Assembly: GCA_013416795.1 (NCBI GenBank)
Contig: RQSC01000907.1
Span: 69,144 to 133,143, forward strand
DNA from: Prasinococcaceae sp. CCMP 1430
Taxonomy: Eukaryota; Prasinodermophyta; Palmophyllophyceae; Prasinococcales; Prasinococcaceae
DNA length: 64,000 nt
Direction: 5' to 3'
In this document: in pieces, positions 50,472 through 59,325 of the stretch
Numbering within the stretch: position 1 is the first letter of the stretch
Layout: every line of letters begins with the position of its first letter
Translations under genes and position numbers: made by a program
The notes under the pieces: model-generated
Seen by the model: only the letters and a program-made list of their open reading frames with translations
The model's database searches: none
What the model was told of the DNA's origin: nothing

Positions 50472-51359
50472 TCAATCGTCCAGCCACGCGTCATCATCTG
50501 ATCCATCATCATCGCCTGCGGGCGGTGCTACCGCCGCAGCCGCCGGAGGAGGCTCGGGCGTGTCCGCGCTGGCAGCGCCAGGCGCATCCTGCTCGGGCAC
50601 GGCACCAGAATGTTCGAGCTCGGGAGCAGCTGGAACCTGCGCGAGCTCGGGTCGATCAGCCTCGCTTGGCTCACCCGGCGGGTGCACCGGCTCGGGCACG
50701 CTTAGCGCGGCGATTTCATCGCCCACGCCGATGGGGTTACTGCTGAGCTCGACGTTCACCAGCGGATCCTCAGGCAAGGGCGCCGCGTGCGCCTGAACCT
50801 CGCGCAGCACAGACTTCCCCCACGAGCTGAAAGTGCGCCAGCCAGCAGCGAGCGCCGCGCCAGGCGCCGGCTCCGCTGTGTGCTCAGCACCCTCCGCCAC
50901 ACCGTCGTCGCCTGCGCTCGCAGCGTGCTCTGCTTCGTTGCGGGCTTGCACGTCGCCGCTTTGCTCCCCGCCTGCCTGCAGCGCGAGCTCTTGCGACTGC
51001 GAGGCGATGGTCTTGCTCACGTTGGCCACGATTCCGAAGCCAGCGCCCACCGCCGCTTTGGCGCGGTCCTGCAGCTTCAGCGTCGACAGCATCTTTCCCG
51101 CATTGGCTGCGGCCTCCACTGCCCCGCGCGCTGCGTCGTCCAAGCGATCGCCGAATAGTGCGCTGTCTACTTCCGCAGGTCCTGTATTGTCGTAGATGCC
51201 GTCGTCCGCAATCACGTGCATCTGGCACTTAGCGGCTGGCGCCACGTTGCCGACCGAGGCCTCGACGTGCGCAGCGACCTGCTCAAGCGCCGCAGCGGAG
51301 TCCTCGGCTTCTAGCGCCTCAAACAGAGCAAACGACGACGTCGCCGACGGCAGGACCAT
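50472..51359 (-). CDS. Acidic protein of unknown function
   Basis: About 295 aa from ATG 51359 (MVLPSATSSFALFEAL). The N-terminal third is a compact-looking alpha/beta mix (KCQMHVIADDGIYDNTG). Helical stretches follow (DAARGAVEAAANAGKMLSTLKLQDRAKAAVG and KTIASQSQELAL), and then a segment WRTFSSWGKSVLREVQAH that looks amphipathic. The last 110 residues are Pro/Glu/Ala-rich and end in an acidic DDDGSDDDAWLDD tail. That tail form (DDAWLDD) recalls adaptor or tethering proteins with acidic WxxD-type end motifs, but this is only suggestive. The frame stays open upstream to 51542 through a poly-Gly region, so an earlier start is possible. The family is not recognised. Confidence 0.62.
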   Translation of the reverse strand: MVLPSATSSFALFEALEAEDSAAALEQVAAHVEASVGNVAPAAKCQMHVIADDGIYDNTGPAEVDSALFGDRLDDAARGAVEAAANAGKMLSTLKLQDRAKAAVGAGFGIVANVSKTIASQSQELALQAGGEQSGDVQARNEAEHAASAGDDGVAEGAEHTAEPAPGAALAAGWRTFSSWGKSVLREVQAHAAPLPEDPLVNVELSSNPIGVGDEIAALSVPEPVHPPGEPSEADRPELAQVPAAPELEHSGAVPEQDAPGAASADTPEPPPAAAAVAPPAGDDDGSDDDAWLDD

Positions 51360-51472
51360 CACGGTGCGAAGGGCTGGCGCTGCATGTTGCGCATGCGCAT
51401 GCGCGCCGTCGCCGCCGCCTCCTCCGCCCCCTCCGCCCCCTTCGCCTCCGCCGCCCCCCGGCCCGCAGCCCA

Positions 51473-51615
51473 ATGGTTGAGGAGCACGAGCGTGCGCTGC
51501 GTGCCGCGTGGCTGCCCTACGCGGCCGTGTATTCGCTACCATGGTGGGAGGTGCTGCCGCTTTCCGATGCTGAGTGCATCCGCGCCAGGGAGTGCGCGCA
51601 GGACTACNGGGGGGG
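51473..51615 (+). other. Possible first exon of an unresolved plus-strand gene
   Basis: An ATG frame reads MVEEHERALRAAWLPY and AVYSLPWWEVLPLSDAEC, which looks more protein-like than the surrounding DNA. It is preceded by a long pyrimidine tract ending CCCGCAG, like an acceptor. An N at 51608 interrupts it, and no phase-consistent join to the DHHC gene downstream could be found. It may be the start of that gene, a separate small gene, or chance. Confidence 0.25.
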
Positions 51616-51922
51616 AGGGGCGGGGCAAGCGGGGTGAGCAGGCACCCGCGGCGCCACACTGCCGCACCTGCGGGCGACGCGGGGCGGGGCGAGTGGCGCC
51701 GCTCCCCCCTCGATCTCTCCCCCCGCGTTCCCTTCTCGCGCGCCGAGCGCACGTCGTCGGGGAGGAGAGAGTGCCACAGGGCGGCGCGGCCGCGTGTGCC
51801 AGCCCCGCGCCGGCTGGGGCGCGCTCCCTTCGCCGCGCAAGCCTGGGCGGGTGGGCGCGAGCGCACTCGCTGGGGGAAGATTCGCGGGGCAGTCGAGTGC
51901 GGGCCCCTCCCTGCGGCGGTCC

Positions 51923-53731
51923 ATGTTGGCCTCGCCGCGGCGGTCCATATCGTCAGCTTCCGCGTACGAGGGGTTTGTCGATGTCGACACGCTGGATGAC
52001 GGGGGTCTGGACGCTGAGCTCGCTCCGGCCGCAGAGGGAGGCGAGGTGTTCCAGCAGCAGCTTGGCGCTGGTAGGGATGAGGCCGAAGGCCGGGGCGGCG
52101 AACGAGCGCAAGACGAAGACACCGCCATGGTCACACCCGGCCTCAGGCTGAGCCCGGATGGCGCGCGAGGAACTAGGCGGCAAGGGAGGCGCGCCGGGGC
52201 TGCGTATTCACCGAGCACGGGCATAGGTAGCAACCGCGTCGGACTGCAGGCCGGTGACGTGCTCGAGCCGCCCGACGACGGGGCAGGGCTCGTGTACCTC
52301 GACAGGACGGGGCGCAGCGGCCGAGCTGGTCACATCGAAATGGATGAGGCGGGCGGCCACGGCGTGGCCGCTGGGCCCGACCGTGGGCGGAGCGCGCGCA
52401 GGGGGAGCCCCTCCAAGAACGCGGGCGGCGTCGGAGCAGGCAGCATCAAAGTCCTTCGGGGTCCTTGCTGCCCGGCCAAAGCTCTGAACGACCGCCGTCG
52501 GCGTCCGCGGTACTGGGGGCAGGCTCCGCCGTGGGCGATCGGCACGGTTGTGACGGTCGTGGCCGCGCTTGGCCACAGCATTGCGATTGAATCGATGGAG
52601 CTGCGTTGGGCACGCGCCGTCGCGCACGTGCTGGGTGTGCTGTGCGCCGCGCTGTCGCTGGCGAACCTGTACATGGTGTGGTACACAGACCCTGGTGTGA
52701 TCGCGCCAGGGCCGCGCTGCAAGGACGTCGTGGACGTTTGCGCACCGCCGCTGCTTCCACCTGGGCTCGGCGAGGATCCGACCATTCAGGCGGACAGCGC
52801 AGGCGCCTTCACGCGCGCCGTTGAGGTCAAGCGGCGGGATGGGGGCACTACGAAGGTCACGTACCGCTGGTGCCACACGTGCGACACCTGGCGAGGGCCG
52901 CGCGCTCACCACTGCTCCGTGTGTGGATTCTGCATCGATCGCTTCGACCATCACTGCCCTGTGGTGGGGAACTGCGTCGCCAAGGGCACACACAGGTTTT
53001 TCACCGCGTTTCTGCTCATCGACGCGCTCGGCTGCCTCGTATACGCCGTCGCCGCCTCGGTTGCGCTGCACGAGATACGCTTCAACTTGGAGCTTGGCAA
53101 GACCTACGTGCTGCTGCTGATAGCTGTCGTCTGTTTCTATTTGTTCTTCGCGCTGCTGGTGTTTGGCTTCTCGCACGCATGGATGTTGTGTGTGTCTGAC
53201 ACGACCACGAAGGACATCATCAAGGGCAACAGGAATATGGGCGAACTCCTCCCGCGCCAGCCGCTCAGGGAGCTCCTGTGTGCACCCGTGCGTTCGAAGC
53301 GACGATGGCCGGTGCGGGAGTCGCCCTTTGGGCGCCCGGCCGACGGTCTGGAGCATGGCAGCGGCGCCCCCTCGCTGCCGTCCGAGGACACTGCGGACCC
53401 GCTCGCAGCCGCTGAGCTGGGCATGGCCATAGGCGACGCCGGTAGCGGCGGGCAAACTGTCGGGGACGCCGACATCGGCATCGGCTCTTCGCCGGGCCCC
53501 TCCACACCTCGGCGAAGCTCAGGCGGGATAGAATTGAACCCGTTCCTGCGCACGCTGACGCCTGGCAGGGCCCAAGGGCTTGACGAGCCTGCACTCACAC
53601 GCGGGGGCCTGACCTCACCCCGCTCTTCCAAGTCGAGCATGTCTGTCATCCTAGACGACCACGCAGCCGCCGCCGAAGGCGACGTGGAGGGGCTTGTCGA
53701 GATCGACCCAGATGCAATGGCAGGATACTAA
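51923..53731 (+). CDS. DHHC-type protein S-acyltransferase (palmitoyltransferase)
   Basis: About 602 aa from ATG 51923. The cytosolic N-terminal region of about 190 residues is low-complexity. Four membrane segments follow at about 196-220, 228-255, 359-380 and 393-416. Between the second and third lies the Cys-rich domain CHTCDTWRGPRAHHCSVCGFC, ending RFDHHCPVVGNCV with an intact DHHC. VWYTDPGVI supplies the DPG motif, and TTKDIIKGNRN corresponds to the TTxE region. The enzyme transfers palmitate to protein cysteines at Golgi/endomembranes. The Ser/Pro-rich tail ends EIDPDAMAGY. An upstream GTG-led extension is not used. The 3' end is 58 bp from the convergent HAD-like gene. Confidence 0.87.
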   Translation: MLASPRRSISSASAYEGFVDVDTLDDGGLDAELAPAAEGGEVFQQQLGAGRDEAEGRGGERAQDEDTAMVTPGLRLSPDGARGTRRQGRRAGAAYSPSTGIGSNRVGLQAGDVLEPPDDGAGLVYLDRTGRSGRAGHIEMDEAGGHGVAAGPDRGRSARRGSPSKNAGGVGAGSIKVLRGPCCPAKALNDRRRRPRYWGQAPPWAIGTVVTVVAALGHSIAIESMELRWARAVAHVLGVLCAALSLANLYMVWYTDPGVIAPGPRCKDVVDVCAPPLLPPGLGEDPTIQADSAGAFTRAVEVKRRDGGTTKVTYRWCHTCDTWRGPRAHHCSVCGFCIDRFDHHCPVVGNCVAKGTHRFFTAFLLIDALGCLVYAVAASVALHEIRFNLELGKTYVLLLIAVVCFYLFFALLVFGFSHAWMLCVSDTTTKDIIKGNRNMGELLPRQPLRELLCAPVRSKRRWPVRESPFGRPADGLEHGSGAPSLPSEDTADPLAAAELGMAIGDAGSGGQTVGDADIGIGSSPGPSTPRRSSGGIELNPFLRTLTPGRAQGLDEPALTRGGLTSPRSSKSSMSVILDDHAAAAEGDVEGLVEIDPDAMAGY

Positions 53732-53789
53732 ACAATCACGCAATCTTACAATGTGGCGACACCAGGGCGCGCGGGCGCGCTGAGCGGGG

Positions 53790-54956
53790 CTAGGTCGACG
53801 CGACCCCGTACGCGCCCACGCCTGACACCGCCTCCGGCGCCATCATCCCGTACGCATCCACATGTGTGCTCGCACGCAGGCTCACTCCATTGAAGTACTC
53901 CACCACAGTCGTGACGTCAGCGGCCACCGCTATGTTGTAGTCAGGTCTGAATGGTTGCTGCTTCGGCACTTGGCCAAAGGGGCTCAAGGCGCTCATCCAG
54001 CCGCTCTTTGCCGCACTGCGCGCGCTCGTCGGAGCTGCCGATGGCCCGACGCGCACAGTGAGGCACCCGGCCTGTCTAGCAGCAAAAAGCACGCCGCCCG
54101 CGCTGCCAGCGCCGCCCTTGCCACCCTGTTGTGCATCCCTTCCGACCACCAGAATGCTTTTCGGCTCCTTGCCCCAGCGCACGCACACGCTCGTTATGAC
54201 ATCTGAGGCGAGCGAGGGGTCATCTGGGAGCTCCGTAATGTGCGAGTCGAATGCGAAGCCGCCCAATTGTGAGAGCAGCTGCGCCGAGGGAAAGTGCTCT
54301 TGTGCCGCGGCAAACGACAGAAGGCCTTGCTTCAGGCGGCGCTCGCGCAAGTGCGCGAGAGCGACCTTGGCACCTGGTGACGCGTTCCAGCTCGCCGGTG
54401 TACCTCCTGATTCCGCAGTACCTGCGCTGGCCCTTGGAGCAATGCCCGTGCTCTTGCCGGCGGCCGCGCGCATCTTGATCTGCTGAAGGCGCGCAGCGTA
54501 CTTGCCGCGCACTGCAGCGGACTCATCGGCGGCTGGAAGCGAGGGCGCGCCCGCGACGCTACTGGGCGTCTGGCGATGCGCACCACCATTTGAGAACGCA
54601 TTCGGAGCCATCACCATGCCGTCCCTGCCCCCGTCCGGCCCGTCCTCCAATGGATGCAACACGTCCATCCAAGTCGGTCCGTCCACCTTGTTCGCTTCGA
54701 GCGTCGCGGCGAGCTCCGCCTCAGCCTGAGCGAACGACCCCACCGGAAGGCCCCCATCCTCGCTGCCCCCCCTTGCGACGCAGCCGCCGCCATGCGCGCG
54801 CTCCACCTCGGCTGGCGTGCCCTCGGGCGGCCGCAGCATCAAAGCGTCGCTAGTGTAGATCACCCCCGCGATGAGACCGCGCGCGCCGCGATTGCAGCGA
54901 GGCGCGCGCAGCGCGCGCAACAGCGCCCCTCGCGCCGCCGCCGCCGCCGCCGCCAT
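53790..54956 (-). CDS. HAD-like protein, probably catalytically degenerate
   Basis: About 388 aa from ATG 54956 (MAAAAAAARGALLRALRAPR...). That start reads like a mitochondrial or plastid presequence. RGLIAGVIYTSDALMLRP sits where HAD phosphatases have DxDGVL motif I, but the nucleophile Asp pair is absent. Near the C-terminus SILVVGRDAQQGGKGG...GGVLFAARQAGCLTVRVG resembles motif IV followed by the AAxxAGMxTVxV strand. DYNIAVAADVTTVVEYF is a typical HAD end. A long insertion of Ser/Gly/Ala-rich sequence occupies the middle. Similar divergent HAD-like proteins exist in algae, to my recollection. A catalytic role is doubtful. The assignment rests on motif pattern only. Confidence 0.5.
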   Translation of the reverse strand: MAAAAAAARGALLRALRAPRCNRGARGLIAGVIYTSDALMLRPPEGTPAEVERAHGGGCVARGGSEDGGLPVGSFAQAEAELAATLEANKVDGPTWMDVLHPLEDGPDGGRDGMVMAPNAFSNGGAHRQTPSSVAGAPSLPAADESAAVRGKYAARLQQIKMRAAAGKSTGIAPRASAGTAESGGTPASWNASPGAKVALAHLRERRLKQGLLSFAAAQEHFPSAQLLSQLGGFAFDSHITELPDDPSLASDVITSVCVRWGKEPKSILVVGRDAQQGGKGGAGSAGGVLFAARQAGCLTVRVGPSAAPTSARSAAKSGWMSALSPFGQVPKQQPFRPDYNIAVAADVTTVVEYFNGVSLRASTHVDAYGMMAPEAVSGVGAYGVAST

Positions 54957-55453
54957 GGCCAGCGGAGCGGCGCGCGCCTGCGCGCGACGCACGGCGCCGC
55001 GACTGGGCCCGAGATCGGTGGGTCGCCCGCCTACGTCACGGTGGACGAGGGCGAGCCAGCCACGCTCACCCGTGGCGCGCCCCGCGCGCTCTGTGGGGTG
55101 CCGCCGCTGCCCTTGAAAGCTGCTCGGAGCGAATAAACCCTCTTTGGGTTCAGCCCTGAAGTAACCGTAAAGATCCCTTCTGGGCAGGCCTGCGACAGAC
55201 AGACACACCCGTTTGGACATTCAATCATCAATGTTGCGGATTCGTGTGCAGATAAAAGTGCGTAATCCGCAATTTGTGATTTCATTAGGTTATCAAATTT
55301 GCGCGCGGTGACCATTTCGGCATTAGTGAAATGCGAACCCTATCCGCTCGCGCTCGGGCGCGCGCGCACGGCGCGCAGGCGCGGCACGGCGGCGAGCGCA
55401 GCGAGCGCGCATGGGTGCGTGGTGTGGCGTCTGACGCCGCCAGCGGGGAAGCG
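54957..55453. promoter_or_regulatory. Divergent region HAD-like / predicted lumenal protein
   Basis: 497 bp. A GCC-triplet run adjoins the HAD-like start. An AT-rich island at 55135-55340, with GATTTCATTAGGTTATCAAATTTGCGC, is probably the promoter core for one or both genes. Confidence 0.5.
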
Positions 55454-56186
55454 ATGGCCACGCTCGCTGCCGCTGCCGCGCAGCGCCGCGCAGCGCCAGC
55501 GCGGCGCGTGGTCTGCCGCTGCAGGGTACGCCGGCGCGCAGCGCGAGGCTGTGGCAGCAGTGGCGACACGGGCGCGCAGGTGGGGGGGAACTCCGCGGAG
55601 AGCGTGGTTGCGCTTGCAGGGCGTGCTGCGGCAGCAGCACTTGCGATCTCATTTGCGCTCGGGCCGGTTGCGCCCGCGGATGCCGTCGTGCGCCGCTCGG
55701 TGCGCGGCGGTGGCACGATCAGCTCGGCCAGCGGCGCGACAGACACCGAGCTCTATTCGACGCGCACGTCGAGCGGGCCGTCGATGGAAGACAAGAGGAA
55801 AGATGTGCCGCAGTCTTTGGGCGCTGATGATGGAGCGAAGGTGCGCGCGCACGGCCCATGCCCTCGCGCGAGCGAGCGCCCGGCGTGCGTGTGACACCCC
55901 CGCTGACCCGCCGGGCGCCACGTTGGCGACGCGGTGACATGCTGCACCCCGACGAAAATGCGCGCCCGAGCAGCCCTTCCGCATCGAGCGGCCGGTGTCG
56001 CCCGCCGCGGAAAACTGCACGCGCAAGTGCGTCGCGACGTGCACGCGCGGCACGCAGAGCTCCTTTAACGTGCGCAAGGGCCCGGCTGACATCGTCTTCC
56101 AGGAAGGCTTTCGCCCACGAGAGTATTGCCTCTCGGAGTGCTCCCAGGTGTGCAACATTCTCTCTGAGAAGGGAAAGTTGCGCTGA
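55454..56186 (+). CDS. Predicted thylakoid-lumen Cys-rich protein of plant/algal type
   Basis: Exons 55454-55840 and 55974-56186, with a 133-bp intron, give 199 aa. The first ~85 residues look like a two-part plastid signal. A basic Ala/Arg-rich stretch is followed by a hydrophobic segment (VVALAGRAAAAALAISFAL) ending in an Ala-x-Ala site (APADA). The mature part is CTRKCVATCTRG, then NVRKGPADIVFQEGFRP and REYCLSECSQVCN. That pattern of six cysteines and the FxEGFRxRxYCLxECSxxCN block matches a conserved uncharacterised chloroplast protein of plants (from memory). The function is unknown. The splice is phase 0, with GTGCGC donor and GAGCAG acceptor. Confidence 0.72.
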
Positions 56187-56220
56187 ATAGTCTACCATAG
56201 TAGTAATAATTACGTGTAGT

Positions 56221-56834
56221 CTAGCTTATATAGGCCTTTGCGCGCGCGTCTCTGAGCTCAGCTTCTAGAGCCGCGACGCGAGCTCGCGAGTCGCTCAGCG
56301 CTTTGACCAGCATTGCTTGCTCGACGTCTTGTGCCGTGGCGACCACTGCCAGCGAGCGAGCGTCGACATCGGCAGCGGCCTGCGCGTGCGATGACGCGGC
56401 CGCGTTAAGTGTGCGATGATGCCACGCTCGCCGAGAGCCATCGCGGTGTTAGCCAAGGGACCGCTTCGCAAGCAAGCGATGCGCGCGTCCTGCCACGCGC
56501 ACGAATCCGGCACAGCCAGCAGCCGCACCTTGAGCGCTCTCATCTCTCCCAGCGCCGCCGCCGCAATTTCCTTCACCCTTCGACCTTCTGCGATCGCACT
56601 CTCCGCCTCGGCCGCTGCTGCCCGCACGGCATCCAATTCTGTGTCCAGCTCGAGCACGGCACGCGCGAGCGCCTTCGTCTCGAACTCGGCGCGCGTCGCC
56701 TTGCTGACTGCGGCGAGGCGACGCCAATCGCAAAACGCACCGCGTCGCGCACGCTGCCCGCAGCGCGCCCGCGCAGCGGACGACGCGCCACCCGTCGCTC
56801 CACTGCCGCCCGCACTCCCGCGCGGGGCCACCAT
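56221..56834 (-). CDS. Small coiled-coil protein of unknown function
   Basis: Exons 56834-56426 and 56345-56221 are joined over an 80-bp GTGGCA...GGCAG intron for about 177 aa. The first frame otherwise runs into an Arg-rich tail, while the downstream frame reads VATAQDVEQAMLVKALSDSRARVAALEAELRD, a good coiled coil. The centre (ETKALARAVLELDTELDAVRAAAAEAESAIAE) is also a long helix. The family is not recognised. It ends 34 bp from the convergent lumenal-protein stop. It is the one gene that breaks strict strand alternation, so its reality deserves testing. Confidence 0.45.
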
Positions 56835-57258
56835 TCCTGCCCCTTAGCTTTCCCCCGCGCGCTGGCTCTGTCCGTCTTCGTGCGCTCGCTTCACTCTCTC
56901 ACTCGCGCCACCGCCTCGGTCTCAGACACACACGCCCGCGCCCCCGCGCACCGTCAACGTCCCTCTTCCCCCCCCAAACACACCAAAACCACTAAGCCAC
57001 TAAGCCCTCCGCACCCCGCGTGCCTGCCCGCCCCCCGGCCGCGCCGCTGGGGGGGGCTCTCACGGGCGCGGCTGTGTGCCACCGCGGCGTGCGCGCGCGC
57101 GCCCGCAGTGCCCGGAGCAACAGTCACAATAGCGCTTTGGGGAACCGCCGCCCGCATTCGGGTTCAGGTCGGAATTTTCGGCACAACAATTGGGGGTGCA
57201 ATGTAGGGTTAGAATGGTTGGAGCTTGAGCGCCCTCCTGCCGGCGAGCGGTACCGCCT
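56835..57258. other. Gap between small coiled-coil gene and DUF202 gene
   Basis: 424 bp. A CACACACG-type and pyrimidine-rich stretch (56876-57000) is followed by a lower-GC segment with GGAATTTTCGGCACAACAATTGGGGG and GTAGGGTTAG (57203-57212). No gene is supported. Confidence 0.4.
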
Positions 57259-58023
57259 CTACCTGGCCGCACCGGCGCCACTAGCACGCGGCTCTACGCC
57301 ACGAATGCGCAGGAGGTTGTCCAGGCGCTTGCCAACGAGCATGTCGGGCAGGGCGCGCCGATTCACGTCGACGAGCTCGCAGAGCCAGCGCGGGTGGACG
57401 TCGGCGACGCACAGTATGCCCACCCCCCAGAAGAGCAGCGGCGCGGCCGCGTGACCGAGCACCGCGGCGGCACCGAGCGGCGTGAGGCGGAGCGCCCTTC
57501 TCATGACGTAGGCGCCGAGCACGTGCTGGGCGCTGCCAGTCGTGAGGATGCCCATTCCGAGCGCCATGAGGGCGAATCCGCCCAGAGGGGGCGTGTCGTT
57601 CTCCATGCACTCGTCAGCATCGTTCGACGCGCGCCGGAAGTGCACGAACGACATGCCCAGCCCGGAGGTTGCCAGGCCGTTGCGCACCCAGTTGAGCTGC
57701 TGATTCTCAAGTGCCATCCACTTCTCCCACGCGGCCTCTGCCGCCTGCTCCGCAGCCGCGCCGCCGCCATCCGCCGCCGACGACGCGTGCCCGCGCCCGC
57801 GAGCGCCGCCCATCTCCGCCTTGGCGGCGCTCTTGCTCTTGCGGCCGCGCGGCGCAGCATGCCCCCGCCGTCGAACCCCGCGCGCGAGGGTCAGCGGCCC
57901 AGGACCGTCTGGGGCGCGCGCGGAGGGGCGCACCCCGGACAGGGCCCAAGGAGGCGCAGCAGCCGCGCCTCCAGCGCTCTGTGGCACGCAAGCAGCGAGT
58001 CCCCCTACCCCACACCGTGTCAT
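57259..58023 (-). CDS. DUF202 domain membrane protein, likely organelle-targeted
   Basis: Intronless, 254 aa from ATG 58023. Residues 1-90 are Arg/Ala/Pro-rich without acidic residues, resembling a transit peptide. WEKWMALENQQLNWVRNGLATSGLGMSFV is the DUF202/YidH signature (x-E-R-T-x-L-x-W-x-R-T in bacteria). Two further hydrophobic segments follow (GFALMALGMGILTTGSAQHVLGAYV and GAAAVLGHAAAPLLFWGVGILCVA), which gives three membrane spans. The biochemical role of the family is unknown. An extension before the ATG uses no Met. Confidence 0.7.
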   Translation of the reverse strand: MTRCGVGGLAACVPQSAGGAAAAPPWALSGVRPSARAPDGPGPLTLARGVRRRGHAAPRGRKSKSAAKAEMGGARGRGHASSAADGGGAAAEQAAEAAWEKWMALENQQLNWVRNGLATSGLGMSFVHFRRASNDADECMENDTPPLGGFALMALGMGILTTGSAQHVLGAYVMRRALRLTPLGAAAVLGHAAAPLLFWGVGILCVADVHPRWLCELVDVNRRALPDMLVGKRLDNLLRIRGVEPRASGAGAAR

Positions 58024-58210
58024 CAAGACGCCTCTGAGTGCACCAACCAACTTTCGTGTCCGTTTCGTTGCAAGTCAAAATGAACGTATCAATGCGAGAG
58101 ATCAAAAAAAGTGCGCGCTCTCGCGCGCGCGTGGCGGATCACTCGCCGGTGCGGCCGCGACGCGGCACACAGCGCGCACGCGCTCGCGGGCGGGCCGGGG
58201 AGAAGAGGGG
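58024..58210. promoter_or_regulatory. Compact divergent promoter DUF202 / DUF2237
   Basis: 187 bp between opposed start codons, the shortest non-overlapping divergent spacer here. It contains TTCGTTGCAAGTCAAAATGAACGTATC and an A7 run in an AT-richer segment. Confidence 0.45.
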
Positions 58211-59148
58211 ATGGCTCGGGCGGCGCGGGCGGTCTTGGCGCGCGGCGTCGCGCCGGAAGTCACGCGCCGCGCGCGCGCGCGCGCCTGCGGCGGCGGCGAG
58301 CGCGCGACGCCGTGGGAGGGACCACAGGTCGCCGTGCCGCGCAACGTGCTCGGCGGAGAGCTGGAGTGCTGCTGCGCGAACGTGCGCGGGACAGGGATAG
58401 GCACCGGGTTTTACCGCGACGGCTTCTGCAGCACGGGCGCCGACGACGTGGGCAGGTGCGCTGTGCATCCCGCCCCGGCGCGTGCCCCTGCACCTATGCC
58501 TATGCCTCCGCCCGATCGCTCACGCACCAACCCTCGTACGCACACGTGCGCGCACGCAGGCACACCGTGTGCATCGTGGCAACCGCCGAGTTTCTGGCTT
58601 TCAGTGCGTCCGTCGGCAATCCGCTCCACGCTCCTGTGAAAGAGTACATGGTGCGTTGCTCCAGGCGCTTGCCAGTGCGTCAGTGGCAAAAGCGTGCCCA
58701 AGCGCCCCAAGCTGAAAGTACTAGTGCAAAGTTCATCGTACGTGTCTGACCGCGCGCTTGCCAAGTTCCCCGGAGTGGCTCCGGGCGACCGCTGGTGCCT
58801 TTGCGCGTCGCGCTGGGCGCAGGTGCGTCGCGCTGCATGCATGCGTGCGCGAATGGCAGCCCGAATGCATGTTAGCCTCGGCGCATTTGCTGGAGCGCTC
58901 GCTAGGGGTGCTGCTGTTGACGAGGCGGCGCGTGCATGTTGCGCTTGCGTCGCGAAATGTAGGCACACGCGGCGGGAGCCGCCCCCCCTCTTATCTTGCG
59001 TGCCACACACGAGGCTACGCTTCGCCATGCGCGCCTCGAGGACATAATGGCCTTCGCTGTCGACAGTGAGGAAGCGAAGGCGGATGTGGAGAGACTCGAT
59101 GCGATGCGAGAGAAGCTGGCGCGCTCCGTCGACATGAGCGATGAGTAG
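58211..59148 (+). CDS. DUF2237 family protein
   Basis: Four exons, 58211-58455, 58560-58650, 58766-58822 and 58963-59148, give 192 aa. Family marks are restored across every join: RNVLGGELECCC, GTGFYRDGFCSTGADDVG-R, then HTVCIVATAEFLAFSASVGN. Next come EYM-FPGVAPGDRWCLCASRWAQ and then AHAAGAAPPLILRATHEATL. DUF2237 is widespread in bacteria and in algal/plant genomes; it is Cys-rich with no established activity. The N-terminal ~40 residues are Arg/Ala-rich and could target an organelle. The C-terminal helix (DSEEAKADVERLDAMREKL) extends past the bacterial family end. Introns of 104, 115 and 140 bp all use GTGCGY donors. Confidence 0.83.
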
Positions 59149-59325
59149 CCAGGCGACGGGAGCCCATGCGCACAGAATGCGTGGAGTGGACGTGCTTAAC
59201 TCGCCAATGTACGCAGACTTGCACAGCCCGCACGCACAGACACACCACGCGCATACACACGGACACATGCACAACACGTTGTGTTGCAGGTCGGGGCCTG
59301 TGAGAATTCGTATTAGCTCAGCGCT
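59149..59325. other. Convergent gap DUF2237 / VPS13
   Basis: 177 bp with CAATGTACGCAGAC (59207-59220) and a CACACGGACACATGCAC stretch. No gene. Confidence 0.4.

Noticed and set aside
51543-51866. N-terminal extension of the acidic orphan protein across the N at 51608
   Set aside because: It is Arg/Pro/Ala-rich, contains the ambiguous base, and is opposite a more protein-like plus frame.
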